A DNA stretch of 64,000 nucleotides from Cristatella mucedo (taxonomy: Eukaryota > Bryozoa > Phylactolaemata > Cristatellidae). The notes beneath the pieces were generated by a model. The model was not told the DNA's origin. It was given only the letters and a program-made list of their open reading frames with translations, and made no database searches. The translations under genes were made by a program, and so were the position numbers. Position 1 is the first letter of the stretch, and every line of letters begins with the position of its first letter. The stretch is from assembly GCA_009760855.2 (NCBI GenBank), contig WPIO01000098.1, positions 821,501 through 885,500 on the forward strand, given 5' to 3'. Below are positions 34,311 to 46,676 of this stretch, one piece after another.

Positions 34311-36330
34311 GTCGAGCTCTGTAGCTTACCTTCATACTTCGCTATGCCAATATCGGAAAAGGATTTAAGACTCCATTTACCTGTTTCAGATGTTTTCTAA
34401 GAAGTACGAGAAAGGTAAGCCAAAGGATTTGAGTAAAATTGTTGGAATGAGTTGTTGTCGTTCTAGATACATCTCAGTGCAATAATGGTACTTTATGGTC
34501 TCAGCATTGTATGCTGCAAGGCTACAGGTACACAGACGCATAGATGTATTTATATTTAGGACAAATGCAGTCGAAGCTTTGGTGTCAGGATGCATTACTA
34601 TTCATTACGATAATACCGTGTAGTTTTGTGTTATCCGATTGCCTCATCAATCGAGTAAATAACATTTTGTGGCGAAAGTCATTAAATCTCGATTAGTTCT
34701 CTTAATTCTGCTTTCTGAAGTCTTTCAGGTGAGCAACTGTAGGCCTTTTTGGTATTGTACGTTCGCAGACTGCACTCGCCGAATTCTTCATACATGAGGT
34801 ATGCATTTGGTCGACATGCCTCAAATATTCTTCGAAAACATGGTGGTAAGTTATGTGCTAAGCCTCTGCACCAACAACTTACTTAATTAAATTCTATCGA
34901 GACACTGGATTCGCGGTTTCGCATGGTTGTAATATCAATTAATCAAGTTTATGTAAATGGCTAGAATAATAACCATAGTCAGCTTTTGTGACAATATTAC
35001 TTAGATCCAACGTTTTCTTGAACACAACTCTGTTAAATTTGCTGTGACTTTCTGACAAGCATTTAATCTTACTGTTAAAGAGTCACTGGTAGTAATACAT
35101 TTCTAGACATGCTAATAGAGGACCTTTCAACGAAGCCACGTTTTTCTGATTCAGATATAACACTATTAGTATTCTTTCATGAATGCTGCCCAGCCTTACA
35201 GGACGAAGTTCGGAGAAAGTGCTAATGAGTCGGGAATTATTTTGTCTGCAATGTTGCATTTATTCTCGAAAGCAAACAGATCGCTGATTTATTTGTGCTA
35301 TTTTGAAAATAAAAATGTACGTTAGTGTAGAGATCCAAACATATGGTCAATGCAAAAAACTCCAAAGTTTAACTATTTTACAGTCTGACATAATGATTAG
35401 CAGCAGCATTCCTGTCTTTTATTATATTCATCCAGTTATTTGACGACGCTTAGTTGGGGAGATGTAGGGAGTAAGTTAAACAATATGTTCTACGCAGACA
35501 ATATTTATTAACATGTAGATATATAGGTTACCTATGGATAAAAATGGCAATGCAAGGAGTGACTAGGCAACTTAGATCAGCTTTGAGTAGTGTTAATGAG
35601 ATATGCAGATTCGCTGTAATGGGATAGCCAGTGAAACACAGTTGCTTTTGAAAATAGTTAAATTGCAGTAGTTCTTTAAATGTAGAGTTTACTGCAAGGA
35701 TTTTTTAAATAATAAGATGCAAGTAATACTTTTAAGTAAAGCAAAGGCTAGATTGTGTAATATCAAATTTACACAGTGAGCATTGGCAGCCATGACATTC
35801 GCCAAAAGAAGTAATAAAGGCTTAGCTACGGCAGGATACAATTAGGACCATTATTTTACAACGTTATAGTACCTTAGCAGGCGAAGCTGTTCCTAGCTTA
35901 TTGGGAATTGCGACTTCCGGTTTGGACTGCTAACCTAGAAATGGCTTCAGCAACTCATAGGTGTAGCATGGCCGCCCAATCCTCGTGTATAAAGTTGACA
36001 ACAGCTACGCCGGGATCTTCATCTGGCTACCATCTAAACAGGGCATAGACCATGGTTGGCCTCAGCCAACCTGTAGCCAGTACTCAGAAAATGCCGAGCA
36101 ATGATCTCTTGAGGCTTAGCTTCTGCGGCTATACTAATATTAACACTCATTTTACAACATTACGGTACCTTACCAGGCAAAGCGATGCCCAGAGTATGGG
36201 TCACCACGACTCCCGGCTAGGTAACAGGGAATACGTAACCGCCAACCTAGAAATGGTTTCAGCGACTCATAGGTGTAGCATCTCTGCCCAATAACCGTGC
36301 ACAAAGCTGACGACAGCAATGCAGGGATCA
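34309..36330. repeat. D repeat copy B, right end, with local 0.3-kb duplication
   Basis: 34,360-34,600 matches 9200-9370 and 59,200-59,370 (TCTAGATACATCTCAGTG, then GCAGTCGAAGC). The region then runs colinear with 9540-10,640. At the R-element junction, 35,835-36,115 is repeated as 36,130-36,430 at an offset of about 296-313 bp. Shared blocks are TACCTTAG/ACCAGG, AACCTAGAAATGG, CTCATAGGTGTAGCA and CAGCCAACCTG. The duplicated piece comprises the R-element's extreme C-terminal/3' sequence. Confidence 0.65.
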
Positions 36331-36338
36331 TTACTTCT

Positions 36339-36545
36339 CTACGATCTATACAGAGCACCGATAGCAATGGGCCTCTGCCCAGCCAACCTGCAGCCAATAC
36401 TAAGTAAATACCGAGCTATGACCTTGTACTTATCGAAATTTGTCAGCAAAGCAAACACCATGACATTAATGCTGCCATCAAATGGCGCCGTTGCATCGAC
36501 AACAACCAAGTCGGTGATGTTGTCAATGACCGTGTCCAGCTTCAC
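36339..36545 (-). pseudogene. R-element RLE domain fragment, unit 1
   Basis: The minus frame reads TDLVVVDATAPFDGSINVM, then KYKVIARYLLSIGCRLAGQRP. This aligns with the RLE block of copy C (VVIIEATVLFD ... KYEIIARSLLTTGCRS). In R2-type elements the conserved Asp in the VVDxT strand belongs to the endonuclease active site, and it is present here. The preceding PD is not visible in this frame, and the knuckle lies beyond a SINE-1 insertion. Inactive remnant. Confidence 0.65.
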
Positions 36546-36571
36546 ATCCAGACTCGTAAAAATAAGACTAG

Positions 36572-36742
36572 CGGATTTAACAGCCTCTTTTGCATAGCAA
36601 AAGAAGAGCCTTGATGGTTATCACCACCAATTGCAGTGGCAATTAATGATAGCCCACTCCAGGATTCGAGCAAACGACATCAGAACAGAGGATGTGAAAA
36701 GACACCTCTTTACCTAGTGTGCCACCACGGCACACCAAAAAA
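36572..36742 (-). mobile_element. SINE-1 in R-element, unit 1
   Basis: A diverged SINE-1 inserted between the endonuclease block and the zinc knuckle. The same insertion is present in units 2 and 3 (41,157 and 45,938), so it predates the triplication. Confidence 0.75.
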
Positions 36743-37307
36743 CAGGAAGACGCAATTATCTCAGATTTCGGAGAGTGATGTGACTAGGATAGTACCAATT
36801 AGGCAACCATGATCCAAGTGATGGTAACCCATTGGTGCTTGCATCATCTCCCGAAAGCACCTTAGTGGAAGGCAAACGGTCTGAGCCCCGGTGCTGCTAA
36901 AGGAAGCATTTCGCGGCCATCCAAGAGTGTGACTGGCTCCTTAAGGAGCTCACCAGCTGCATGCCCAGAAGCGCCAGGTGAACGAACCACCAGGCCTAAA
37001 ACAACTAACCGAGAAAAGTGATCGAAAATTAGCTGTGGGTCACGATCCTGTCTGTAGACAGGACAACAGTTGACCTCAGCTAGACCAGCATGCCTGGCCG
37101 GCAGCCAAACTAGTATGCCCAGCAATTTGGTAGAGGCGACTGTTAGTAAAAATGAGTAAGCACACTAGGAGGGTTGGTTGACACCGCCAGGACGTCCGAG
37201 CAATGCTAGATGATGAAGTTGCATAGTAGCTTGTTGCTTCATCCCACATCCACCAGCAGCAAGGTTGGGCCAATCTGGTTTACCAGTCATAAGGCATGTG
37301 CACACAG

Positions 37308-38250
37308 GTACTTTCAGCTACATTGAATCGCAAAAGTCCGGGCTTGTTTAGATAAGAATACAACGTCTAAGTTGGTCCGTGCAACAGTTACATCCCATGT
37401 CGAATTCTGCAACAAACTGCTTACTGGCCTACCGGCATGTGTGATCAGGCGATTGCCGCTATTGCAAAACTCTGCCGCTAGGATTGTCTCGGTTGAGCTT
37501 CGCAGTTGCCACATCACACCTCTTCTCGCCGACCTGCACTGGCTACCATTCAAGCAACGGATCGACTTCAATATTTTGCTGCTCACTTTTAGGTCACTCC
37601 ATTCTTCGGCTTCAGCCTATCTCTCAGATCTACTCCCCAACCATACCAAGCATCATACCACCTGCTTTTCGGAATCCAACAGTGTACCAATACCTTGTAG
37701 AAATCTCAAATACTTTGAAGACCTAGTATTTATTTCTTACGCTCCCAAAGCTTTGAAATTCATCATGACTTGCTTCAGAACATCCTCTGAATTGGCTTTA
37801 TTTCACGAGAACGTTAAAACGTCTATTTAGGAAAGCATTTCGTGGGCCACTTCGATTCGTTGTTCATGTGATGCGTGCTGACACTGTGCATGCTGCCACC
37901 AACCACATTTGCATGCTGACCCTGTGCATGTCACCCCTAACCATCTTATAAAAAAAGACAAGTATCCTAGCTGACTGAACATCTCCTTTTTGAACAATGG
38001 AAGAAGAGCCTCTACAGCTATCACCACCGCTTGTAGTGGCGATAAAGGATCACCCATCGCAGGAATCGAACCCGCGACCATGGGACCGAGGTCGTGAAAG
38101 CGACCGCCTTACCTAGTGTGCCATCTTCCTGTTGCTTATCAAGCATAATACTACTGGCCATTCAATTGCATTTCCCTTCGCAGCAAATGTAAAGCGCCTA
38201 TGAAGAAATTGAGTTCTTTGCGGGCACTTTAATCAAGTGCATAGTTTTTA
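37308..38250 (+). mobile_element. LINE-A in unit 1, interrupted by SINE-1
   Basis: The frame at 37,372-37,830 keeps LPACVIRRLPLLQNSAARI and HITPLLADLHWLPFKQRI but has lost the intact WNSLP motif (ALKFIMTCFRT). The 3' UTR is split at CCATCTT by SINE-1 (37,968-38,130) and resumes to a degenerate hairpin at 38,190-38,235 (AAAGCGCCTATGAAG ... GCGGGCACTTT). An older subfamily than the 21.2- and 23-kb copies. Confidence 0.85.
37968..38130 (-). mobile_element. SINE-1 inside LINE-A 3' UTR, unit 1
   Basis: A well preserved copy. On the minus strand the head has GGCACACTAGGTAAGGCG, an anticodon-stem-like GGTCG..CGACC hairpin, a second small stem typical of a long variable arm, and the B box GGGTTCGATTCC. 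CCATCTT occurs on both sides (a possible target-site duplication). The long variable-arm-like stem and the TAAGGCG segment resemble class-II tRNAs such as tRNA-Leu or tRNA-Ser. That assignment is inference. Confidence 0.85.
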
Positions 38251-38639
38251 TAATTGTTATCATAATAATATAGTAATAGGTCCTCGTCTGGCATGGCATG
38301 CAGCCCATGCTATCAACGACCTAATAGAGGTAGTGATGTACACCATGTGCCAAGCTTGATTCTAGGGAACGCAGGCAGCAGCATGCCCGAGCGACTCGGT
38401 ATGTCTCAGAGTTGATCGAAAAGTAAACGAAACAGAGGCCTCCTGCTGAGCTCAGCACGAGCAAGAAGTGGGTCGAGCTGAAGCGCAGGAAGCCTGGCAC
38501 GGAGATTCAGAGCGCCACGAAAGTTTTTTCGGTCAGCAGCAGTGCACCTTGATGTACCAGCTGCTACCGAAAGAGGTAATCGAGCAGTGGCAGAAGGAAT
38601 GTCCTTTAATTATCGATCTTATGCTTGAGGGCACTTAGG

Positions 38640-38940
38640 CTTCCTTGATTAATCAATAGTCCCTGCCAAAGGAATAATAGGCCTGCTCAATCTCTGCTCT
38701 AGTCCACCCAAGATCGTGCGGGTTTTATAGGGCGTAGACAAATAGAGAATTATCGCCCAGCTTAATTGTAGATCACGGATGCTTTCAGAGACCCTTCCTG
38801 GCCTCTCTAAATCAAATTTCAATAAGATCGACGAAGGAGGCGACCTGTGTGGCACACGAGCCGTCGTCTGAAAAGCTGTCGACGACTCGTGTGGCAACCG
38901 TGGGTCCGTACCCAAGTCCTCGTAAAGGCGTTTCGTGAAG
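38640..38940 (-). pseudogene. R-element RT remnant, unit 1
   Basis: On the minus strand, shifted frames give a segment (TQVASFVDLIEI, then LGDNSLFVYAL, then SITSTGLQDHV in the fuller unit 2/3 versions) that aligns with copy C (QFAFLIDIIHFSD ... ITSTGLQV). This is the neighbourhood of the RT catalytic box and following motif, with the FADD core decayed. The open frame at 38,649-38,915 is a different, overlapping frame and is not the RT. Confidence 0.45.
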
Positions 38941-40099
38941 CACCAGAAGTCCTAATCCGCACTTGTGTGGCCGAGCACTGGGATCAAACAGACATGAGGA
39001 ATACTGACACGTGAGGAATTCTGCTCTTAGGGATGCGAATTGCCAGATGACGAGTACAACGGGCCGATATCTCCCTGCAGATCAAAGTCATCGTTGAAGG
39101 CCCTTTTTACTATAGAGGAATGCTCGAGCCAGGCATCTATACCAGACACAAAGACCTCCTACTTGGAAGAGAGCAATCCACAGCCATCGGAAAGATTTAC
39201 AGTATTGTAGCAAGGCAACCTAAGAGCTGCTTATTCAGCTGAGCCAACAGCATGATCGCTCAAAACTTGCTGTATGTGCCTCTGATCTCCCTACTTGTGG
39301 CGTATGGTTGCGAGACCCATATTCCACAATGAATCGACGTCCCCAAAGCAGAGCTAGCCACTTAGGATGCAGGCTTGAGGCCTGCACCAGGATCAGAGGT
39401 CGAAAGGTTGAATGTTTCCAGATGGTCAGCTCCTGGCGAGGCGTTCCGGGGCCCCTGAAGGATTGCTGGGAAGTTTTCTTCCAGCCGTGGTAAAATCAGG
39501 CCAGTGTTCCAAGTCAGTTGTGGTCTGACCAACGATTGTAGAATGGCTTCAATGCAGTCATTATCGGCTAGCAGAGCCTTTGATTCTGCCACCCATGGTT
39601 AGCAGCTGACCTTGTCATAGGAGAAAAAGATCGGTGGTAGAAGAAGAATCCTCTGGATAACCTTCTTACCCTTTTTGGCATGCAATCGTTGGAGGTATGC
39701 GATGCCTATCCTGGGTCCGAATGCAGCGGCTTAAAAGCCGCAGGCTAGTCTGTCCGGGAGTGAGGGGGCTCAGGACCGGCACGGCTACACTTCCACTTAA
39801 AGACTCCAAACATTACATGGGTAAGTGACAGCTGATCTCAGCTGGGTAGGCGGACTGTGACCACAAAGCCAGGCCAGTCACGAGCCGATTACAAGGAAGT
39901 CAGAAAACCAGAGGTAGACACAGTCCCGGAGCGATTGGCAGGAGCCCGAGCAGTCACTAGTGAGTCCCTTTACGGCATGCTCCAAAGAGGAGTAGAGGAA
40001 GACAGTTGTGGAGCAAAAGTCTTGGAACAGCTTAAGTAGAAGGACGACTAGTTGTCAGTAACAAAGTCGAGGATGACGGAGGCAGATTCGGAGGTAGGT

Positions 40100-40575
40100 G
40101 TCGATGCAAGTTCTTACGCCGACCCACAAGGCATGCCACTGCTCGGCTCCTGCGTACCTAGCCGAGCTGATGCATTAGTTTCAGCATCTTCGTGTATTGA
40201 GGTCGGTGTGGATAATTTATTAGCTGTTCAATTCCTCCACTGAAAGGCCATTGGTGACAGAAGCTTTAGCTCTTCAGTCCGTAGAATGTGGAACTCACTT
40301 CCACAATTCTTTCAAAACGACATCTACTCGTCTGCTGCTGACAATGGCTCATTATTTTCAGCGGTCCTGAGCTGCTTCTTCTATTGTACTCACTCCTGCA
40401 GCTGCTCCCTTGACTCTGCCATGCTTCCTACTTTCTCTTCGTTGCGCGAGACGAAGTCAGTAGGCTGCCGAAAGTCGCTTAGGCTGTGAGTTCGCCAGAC
40501 AAAACTACCCCACATAAAACCCATATAGTCTCAATGACTTTGTGGAGTTACAGAGATAAAATAAATTACATAGGC
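40100..40575 (+). mobile_element. LINE-B fragment, unit 1
   Basis: Begins at codons equivalent to VLTLTRKARHGLAPSYLAKL in the 2-kb copy (GTTCTTACGCCGACCCACAA) and runs through the WNSLPQF motif (40,286-40,309) and the 3' UTR to AGTTACAGAGATAAAATAAA. Frameshifts and stops break the frame. The same insertion is in units 2 and 3. Confidence 0.8.
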
Positions 40576-40663
40576 ATCAAAGGTCATATGCTAGCTCTTG
40601 CATTTGAGGCATGATGCCTGCAGAGACATGTCTGTTCCTGACTGAAATTGGCATGCAGATGAA

Positions 40664-40813
40664 ACTATATATGATTCCTTTGTATAGCGCCCCGAGTGAA
40701 CGAAATCTCTGTTCAGGCACTTCACACATGCCTCAGGGGTCGAGCCCACACCGTTAGCCAGACCTCATTAGGAGCTAGCACGTTCACTGCTGGACCAACC
40801 CAGCTCGGCATGA
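40664..40813 (-). mobile_element. SINE-2, unit 1
   Basis: The minus strand starts GCCGAGCTGGG, then the A-box-like TGGTCCAGCAGTGAACG and a B-box-like GGGCTCGACCCC. It ends in GTGCCTGAACAGAGAT...CGGGGCGCTATACAAA. The terminal 40 nt resemble the LINE-A hairpin (GCGCCTAGAAAGAGATTAAGTTCTCTGAGGGCGC type). Confidence 0.8.
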
Positions 40814-41156
40814 AGGGGCAGACATAACCGACAGGATGAGAATGAAGCAATTGAGAAGGCATCGGGAAGAAAAGGTAAAAAGAGTAGATATCGAATCCGA
40901 TGTTAATATAATATATTTTGATCAGCTACCATCTACAGAGTGGGCAGATAACAAAGGGCCTCTGCCCAGCCAACTTGCAGCGAGTACTAAGGAAACACCG
41001 AACTATGACCTTCTACTAATCGACATTTTTCAGCACAGCAAACACCGTGATATTAATGCTGCCATCAAATGGCACAGTTGTATCGACAAAAACCAAGTTC
41101 GTGATATGGTCAATGACCGTGTCCAGCTTCACATCCAGACCCTAAAAAATAACACC

Positions 41157-41325
41157 ATCAGATTTACCAGCGTCTTTTGCATAGCAAAAGGATAGCCCTG
41201 ATGGCTATCGCCACCAATTTTTGTGGCATCTAAGGATCGCCCACTGCAGGATTCGAGCGAACGACTTCCAAACGCAGGATGTGAAAAGACACTGCTTTAC
41301 CTAGTTTGCCATCATGGCTCACCAA
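41157..41325 (-). mobile_element. SINE-1 in R-element, unit 2
   Basis: Orthologous to the unit-1 copy at 36,572 and identical, apart from two extra T, to the unit-3 copy at 45,938. Confidence 0.75.
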
Positions 41326-41893
41326 TAAACAGGAAGACGCAATTATCTCAGATTTCGGAGAGTGATGTGACTAGGATAGTACTGATTAGGCAACCATGAT
41401 CCAAGTGACGGTAACCTACTGGTGCTTGCATCATCTCCCGGAAGCAGCTTAAAGGAAGGCAAACGGTCTAAGCCCCGGTGCTGATAAGGAAGCATTTCGC
41501 GGCCATCCAAGAGTGTGACCGGCTCCTTAAGGAGCTCACCAGCTGCATGCCCAGAAGCGTTAGGTGAACGAACCATCAGGCCTAAAACAACTAACCGAGA
41601 AAAGGGATCGAAAATTAGCTGTGGGTCATGATCCTCTCTGTAGACAGGCAACGGTTGACCTCAGCTGGACCAGAATGCCAGGCAGGCAGCCAAACTAGTA
41701 TGCCCGGCAATTTTGTAGAGGCGACTTTTAGTAAAAATGAGTGAGCTCACTAGGAGGGTCGGTTGACTTCGCCGGGCCGTCCGAGCAAGGCTAGATGATG
41801 CAGTAGGACAGTAGCGTTTTGCATCATCCCACATCCACCAGCAGCAACGGTTGGCCAATCTGGTTTATCAGTCATAAGGCGTGTGTACACAGG

Positions 41894-42840
41894 TACTTTA
41901 AGCTACATTGAATCGCAAAAATCCGGGCTTGTTTAGATAAGAATACAACGTCTAAGTGGGTCCGTGCAACAGTTACATCCTATCTCCAATTCTGCAACAA
42001 ACTGCTTACTGGCCTACCGGCATGTGCGATCAGGCGATTGCAGCTATTGCAAAACTCTGCCGCTAGGATTGTCTTGGTTGAGCTTCGCAGTTGCCACATC
42101 ACACCTCTTCTAGCCGACCTGCACTGGCTACCAGTCAAGCAACGGATCGACTTCAATATTTTGCTGCTCACTTTTAGGTCACTCCATTCTTCGGCTTCAG
42201 CCTATCTCTCAGATCTACTCCCCAACCATACCAAGCATCATACCACCTGCTTTTCGGAATCCAACAGTGTACCAATACCTTGTAGAAATCTCAAATACTT
42301 TGAAGACCTAGTATTTAGTTCTTATGCTCCCAAAGCTTTGAAATTCATCATGACTTGCTTCAGAACAACTTCTGAATTGGCCTTATTTAACAAGAACTTA
42401 AAAACGTCTATTTAGGAAAGCATGTCGTGGGCCACTTCGATTCGTTCTTCATATGATGCGTGCTGACACTGTGCATGCTGCCATTAACCACATTTGCATG
42501 CTATCCCTGTGCATGTCACCCCTAACCATCTTATAAAAAAAAGACAAGTATCCTAGCTGACTGAACATCTCTTTTTTGAAGAATGGAAGAAGAGCCTCTA
42601 CAGCTATCACCACCGCTTGTAGTGGCGATAAAGGATCGCCCATCGCAGGAATCGAACCCGCGACCATGGGACCGAGGTCGTGAAAGCGACCGCCTTACCT
42701 AGTGTGCCATCTTCCTGTTGTTTATCAAGCATAATACTACTGGCCATTCAATTGCATTTCCCTTCGCAGCAAATGTAAAGCGCCTATGAAGAAATTGAGT
42801 TCTTTGCGGGCACTTTAATCAAGTGCATAGTTTTTATAAT
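41894..42840 (+). mobile_element. LINE-A in unit 2, interrupted by SINE-1
   Basis: Orthologous to the 37,308-38,250 copy. The fragment 42,038-42,415 keeps LLQNSAARIV and HITPLLADLHWLPVKQRI. The segment 42,721-42,766 of its 3' UTR contains the breakpoint of the most recent array duplication. Confidence 0.85.
42549..42717 (-). mobile_element. SINE-1 inside LINE-A 3' UTR, unit 2
   Basis: Orthologous to the 37,968 copy. It matches unit 3 better than unit 1 (for example GGATCGCCC versus GGATCACCC), consistent with the breakpoint lying just to its right. Confidence 0.85.
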
Positions 42841-44880
42841 TGTTATCATAATAATATAGTAATAGGTCCTCGTCTGGCATGGCATGCAGCCCATGCTATC
42901 AACGACCTAATAGAGGTAGTGATGTACACCATGTGCCAAGCTTGATTCTAGGGAACGCAGGCAGCAGCATGCCCGAGCGACTCGGTATGTCTCAGAGTTG
43001 ATCGAAAAGTAAACGAAACAGAGGCCTCCTGCTGAGCTCAGCACGAGCAAGAAGTGGGTCGAGCTGAAGCGCAGGAAGCCTGGCACGGAGATTCAGAGCG
43101 CCACGAAAGCCTTTTCGGTCAGCAGCAGTGCACCTTGATGTACCAGCTGCTACCGAAAGAGGTAATCGAGCAGTGGCAGAAGGAATGTCCTTTAATTATC
43201 GATCTTATGCTTGAGGGCACTTAGGCTTCCTTGATTAATCAATAGTCCCTGCCAAAGGAATAATAGGCCTGCTCAATCTCTGCTCTAGTCCACCCAAGAT
43301 CGTGCGGAGCTGCGATGTAGTTCTTAGACTCTTTCTATGGCAGCTGGGGCATTTTTGGACCATGCAGGAACATGGAAGCAGTCATAGCCTTTGCGTCCGA
43401 GTGGCCACGCTTTTTAGCTCTAACCAGTCTTGAAGCTGGCGTGTGGTAGCCATCACATGGTCCTGGAGGCCAGTGGAAGTGATGGATAACAAAACGAAGT
43501 CGTTTTATAGGGCGTAGACAAATAGAGAATTATCGCCCAGCTTAATTGTAGATCACGGATGCTTTCACAGACCCTTCCTGGCCTCTCTAAATCAAATTTC
43601 AATAAGATCGACGAAGGAGGCGACCTGTGTGGCACACGAGCCGTCGTCTGAAAAGCTGTCGACGACTCGTGTGGCAACCGTGGGTCCGTACCCAAGTCCT
43701 CGTAAAGGCGTTTCGTGAAGCACCAGAAGTCCTAATCCGCACTTGTGTGGCCGAGCACTGGGATCAGACAGACATGAGGAATACTGACACGTGAGGAATT
43801 CTGCTCTTAGGGATGCGAGTTGCCAGATGACGAGTACACCGGGCCGATATCTCCCTGCAGATCAAAGTCATCGTTGAAGGCCCTTTTTACTATAGAGGAA
43901 TGCTCGAGCCAGGCATCTATACCAGACACAAAGACCTCCTACTTGGAAGAGAGCAATCCACAGCCATCGGAAAGATTTACAGTATTGTAGCAAGGCAACC
44001 TAAGAGCTGCTTATTCAGCTGAGCCAACAGCATGATCGCTCAAAACTTGCTGTATGTGCCTCTGATCTCCCTACTTGTGGCGTATGGTTGCGAGACCCAT
44101 ATTCCACAATGAATCGACGTCCCCAAAGCAGAGCTAGCCACTTAGGATGCAGGCTTGAGGCCTGCACCAGGATCAGAGGTCGAAAGGTTGAATGTTTCCA
44201 GATGGTCAGCTCCTGGCGAGGCGTTCCGGGGCCCCTGAAGGATTGCTGGGAAGTTTTCTTCCAGCCGTGGTAAAATCAGGCCAGTGTTCCAAGTCAGTTG
44301 TGGTCTGACCAACGATTGTAGAATGGCTTCAATGCAGTCATTATCGGCTAGCAGAGCCTTTGATTCTGCCACCCATGGTTAGCAGCAGACCTTGTCATAG
44401 GGAGAAAAAGATCGGTGGTAGAAGAAGAATCCTCTGGATAACCTTCTTACCCTTTTTGGCATGCAATCGTTGGAGGTATGCGATGCCTATCCTGGGTCCG
44501 AATGCAGCGGCTTAAAAGCCGCAGGCTAGTCTGTCCGGGAGTGAGGGGGCTCAGGACCGGCACGGCTACACTTCCACTTAAAGACTCCAAACATTACATG
44601 GGTAAGTGACAGCTGATCTCAGCTGGGTAGGCGGACTGTGACCACAAAGCCAGGCCAGTCACGAGCCGATTACAAGGAAGTCAGAAAACCAGAGGTAGAC
44701 ACAGTCCCGGAGCGATTGGCAGGAGCCCGAGCAGTCACTAGTGAGTCCCTTTACGGCATGCTCCAAAGAGGAGTAGAGGAAGACAGTTGTGGAGCAAAAG
44801 TCTTGGAACAGCTTAAGTAGAAGGACGACTAGTTGTCAGTAACAAAGTCGAGGATGACGGAGGCAGATTCGGAGGTAGGT

Positions 44881-45356
44881 GTCGATGCAAGTTCTTACGC
44901 CGACCCACAAGGCATGCCACTGCTCGGCTCCTGCGTACCTAGCCGAGCTGATGCATTAGTTTCAGCATCTTCGTGTATTGAGGTCGGTGTGGATAATTTA
45001 TTAGCTGTTCAATTCCTCCACTGAAAGGCCATTGGTGACAGAAGCTTTAGCTCTTCAGTCCGTAGAATGTGGAACTCACTTCCACAATTCTTTCAAAACG
45101 ACATCTACTCGTCTGCTGCTGACAATGGCTCATTATTTTCAGCGGTCCTGAGCTGCTTCTTCTATTGTACTCACTCCTGCAGCTGCTCCCTTGACTCTGC
45201 CATGCTTCCTACTTTCTCTTCGTTGCGCGAGACGAAGTCAGTAGGCTGCCGAAAGTCGCTTAGGCTGTGAGTTCGCCAGACAAAACTACCCCACATAAAA
45301 CCCATATAGTCTCAATGACTTTGTGGAGTTACAGAGATAAAATAAATTACATAGGC
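44881..45356 (+). mobile_element. LINE-B fragment, unit 2
   Basis: Essentially identical to 40,100-40,575 at an offset of 4,781 bp, including the WNSLPQFFQND codons at 45,067. The frame is broken in the same places. Confidence 0.8.
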
Positions 45357-45445
45357 ATCAAAGGTCATATGCTAGCTCTTGCATTTGAGGCATGATGCCT
45401 GCAGAGACATGTCTGTTCCTGACTGAAATTGGCATGCAGATGAAA

Positions 45446-45594
45446 CTATATATGATTCCTTTGTATAGCGCCCCGAGTGAACGAAATCTCTGTTCAGGCA
45501 CTTCACACATGCCTCAGGGGTCGAGCCCACACCGTTAGCCAGACCTCATTAGGAGCTAGCACGTTCACTGCTGGACCAACCCAGCTCGGCATGA
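45446..45594 (-). mobile_element. SINE-2, unit 2
   Basis: Identical or nearly identical to the unit-1 copy at 40,664. It lies between LINE-B and the unit junction. Confidence 0.8.
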
Positions 45595-45937
45595 AGGGGC
45601 AGACATAACCGACAGGATGAGAATGAAGCAATTGAGAAGGCATCGGGAAGAAAAGGTAAAAAGAGTAGATATCGAATCCGATGTTAATATAATATATTTT
45701 GATCAGCTACCATCTACAGAGTGGGCAGATAACAAAGGGCCTCTGCCCAGCCAACTTGCAGCGAGTACTAAGGAAACACCGAACTATGACCTTCTACTAA
45801 TCGACATTTTTCAGCACAGCAAACACCGTGATATTAATGCTGCCATCAAATGGCACAGTTGTATCGACAAAAACCAAGTTCGTGATATGGTCAATGACCG
45901 TGTCCAGCTTCACATCCAGACCCTAAAAAATAACACC

Positions 45938-46110
45938 ATCAGATTTACCAGCGTCTTTTGCATAGCAAAAGGATAGCCCTGATGGCTATCGCCACCAATT
46001 TTTTTGTGGCATCTAAGGATCGCCCACTGCAGGATTCGAGCGAACGACTTCCAAACGCAGGATGTGAAAAGACACTGCTTTACCTAGTTTGCCATCATGG
46101 CTCACCAATA
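45938..46110 (-). mobile_element. SINE-1 in R-element, unit 3
   Basis: Same insertion as in units 1 and 2. A longer T run (CCAATTTTTTTGTGG) distinguishes it from unit 2 and shifts the array offset from 4,781 to 4,783. Confidence 0.75.
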
Positions 46111-46676
46111 AACAGGAAGACGCAATTATCTCAGATTTCGGAGAGTGATGTGACTAGGATAGTACTGATTAGGCAACCATGATCCAAGTGACGGTAACCT
46201 ACTGGTGCTTGCATCATCTCCCGGAAGCAGCTTAAAGGAAGGCAAACGGTCTAAGCCCCGGTGCTGATAAGGAAGCATTTCGCGGCCATCCAAGAGTGTG
46301 ACCGGCTCCTTAAGGAGCTCACCAGCTGCATGCCCAGAAGCGTTAGGTGAACGAACCATCAGGCCTAAAACAACTAACCGAGAAAAGGGATCGAAAATTA
46401 GCTGTGGGTCATGATCCTCTCTGTAGACAGGCAACGGTTGACCTCAGCTGGACCAGAATGCCAGGCAGGCAGCCAAACTAGTATGCCCGGCAATTTTGTA
46501 GAGGCGACTTTTAGTAAAAATGAGTGAGCTCACTAGGAGGGTCGGTTGACTTCGCCGGGCCGTCCGAGCAAGGCTAGATGATGCAGTAGGACAGTAGCGT
46601 TTTGCATCATCCCACATCCACCAGCAGCAACGGTTGGCCAATCTGGTTTATCAGTCATAAGGCGTGTGTACACAGG

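Larger units (their letters stand above)
36331..40919 (-). mobile_element. R-element array, unit 1
   Basis: First of three tandem units. Along the plus strand it holds: RLE block (36,339-36,545 minus), SINE-1, zinc-knuckle remnant (about 36,870-36,930), LINE-A split by SINE-1, RT remnant (about 38,640-38,940), N-terminal-side sequence, LINE-B and SINE-2. It is 4,585 bp long rather than about 4,780, largely because 184 bp present in units 2 and 3 are absent at about 38,721. From about 38,135 on it is almost identical to unit 2, and left of that clearly diverged. Confidence 0.8.
40920..45700 (-). mobile_element. R-element array, unit 2 (4,781 bp)
   Basis: Starts at GATCAGCTACC just after an AATATAATATATTTT junction and ends at the same junction at 45,700. 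Its left 1.8 kb is nearly identical to unit 3 and its right 3 kb nearly identical to unit 1. It includes the 184 bp missing from unit 1 (about 43,318-43,501). RLE remnant at about 40,935-41,150 minus, knuckle remnant at about 41,440-41,510, RT remnant at about 43,450-43,720. No functional frame. The plus frame 40,836-41,195 is antisense to the RLE and crosses the unit junction. Confidence 0.85.

Noticed and set aside
39308-39592. Pairs of identical short frames (39,308/44,088, 39,362/44,142, 39,857/44,638, 40,052/44,833)
   Set aside because: Units 1 and 2 are nearly identical DNA. In the diverged unit 3 and in the 1-1480 remnant the frames are altered or lost.
40836-41195. 119-codon frame, identical at 40,836 and 45,617
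   Set aside because: It crosses the tandem unit junction and is antisense to the R-element endonuclease block. Identity comes from recent duplication.
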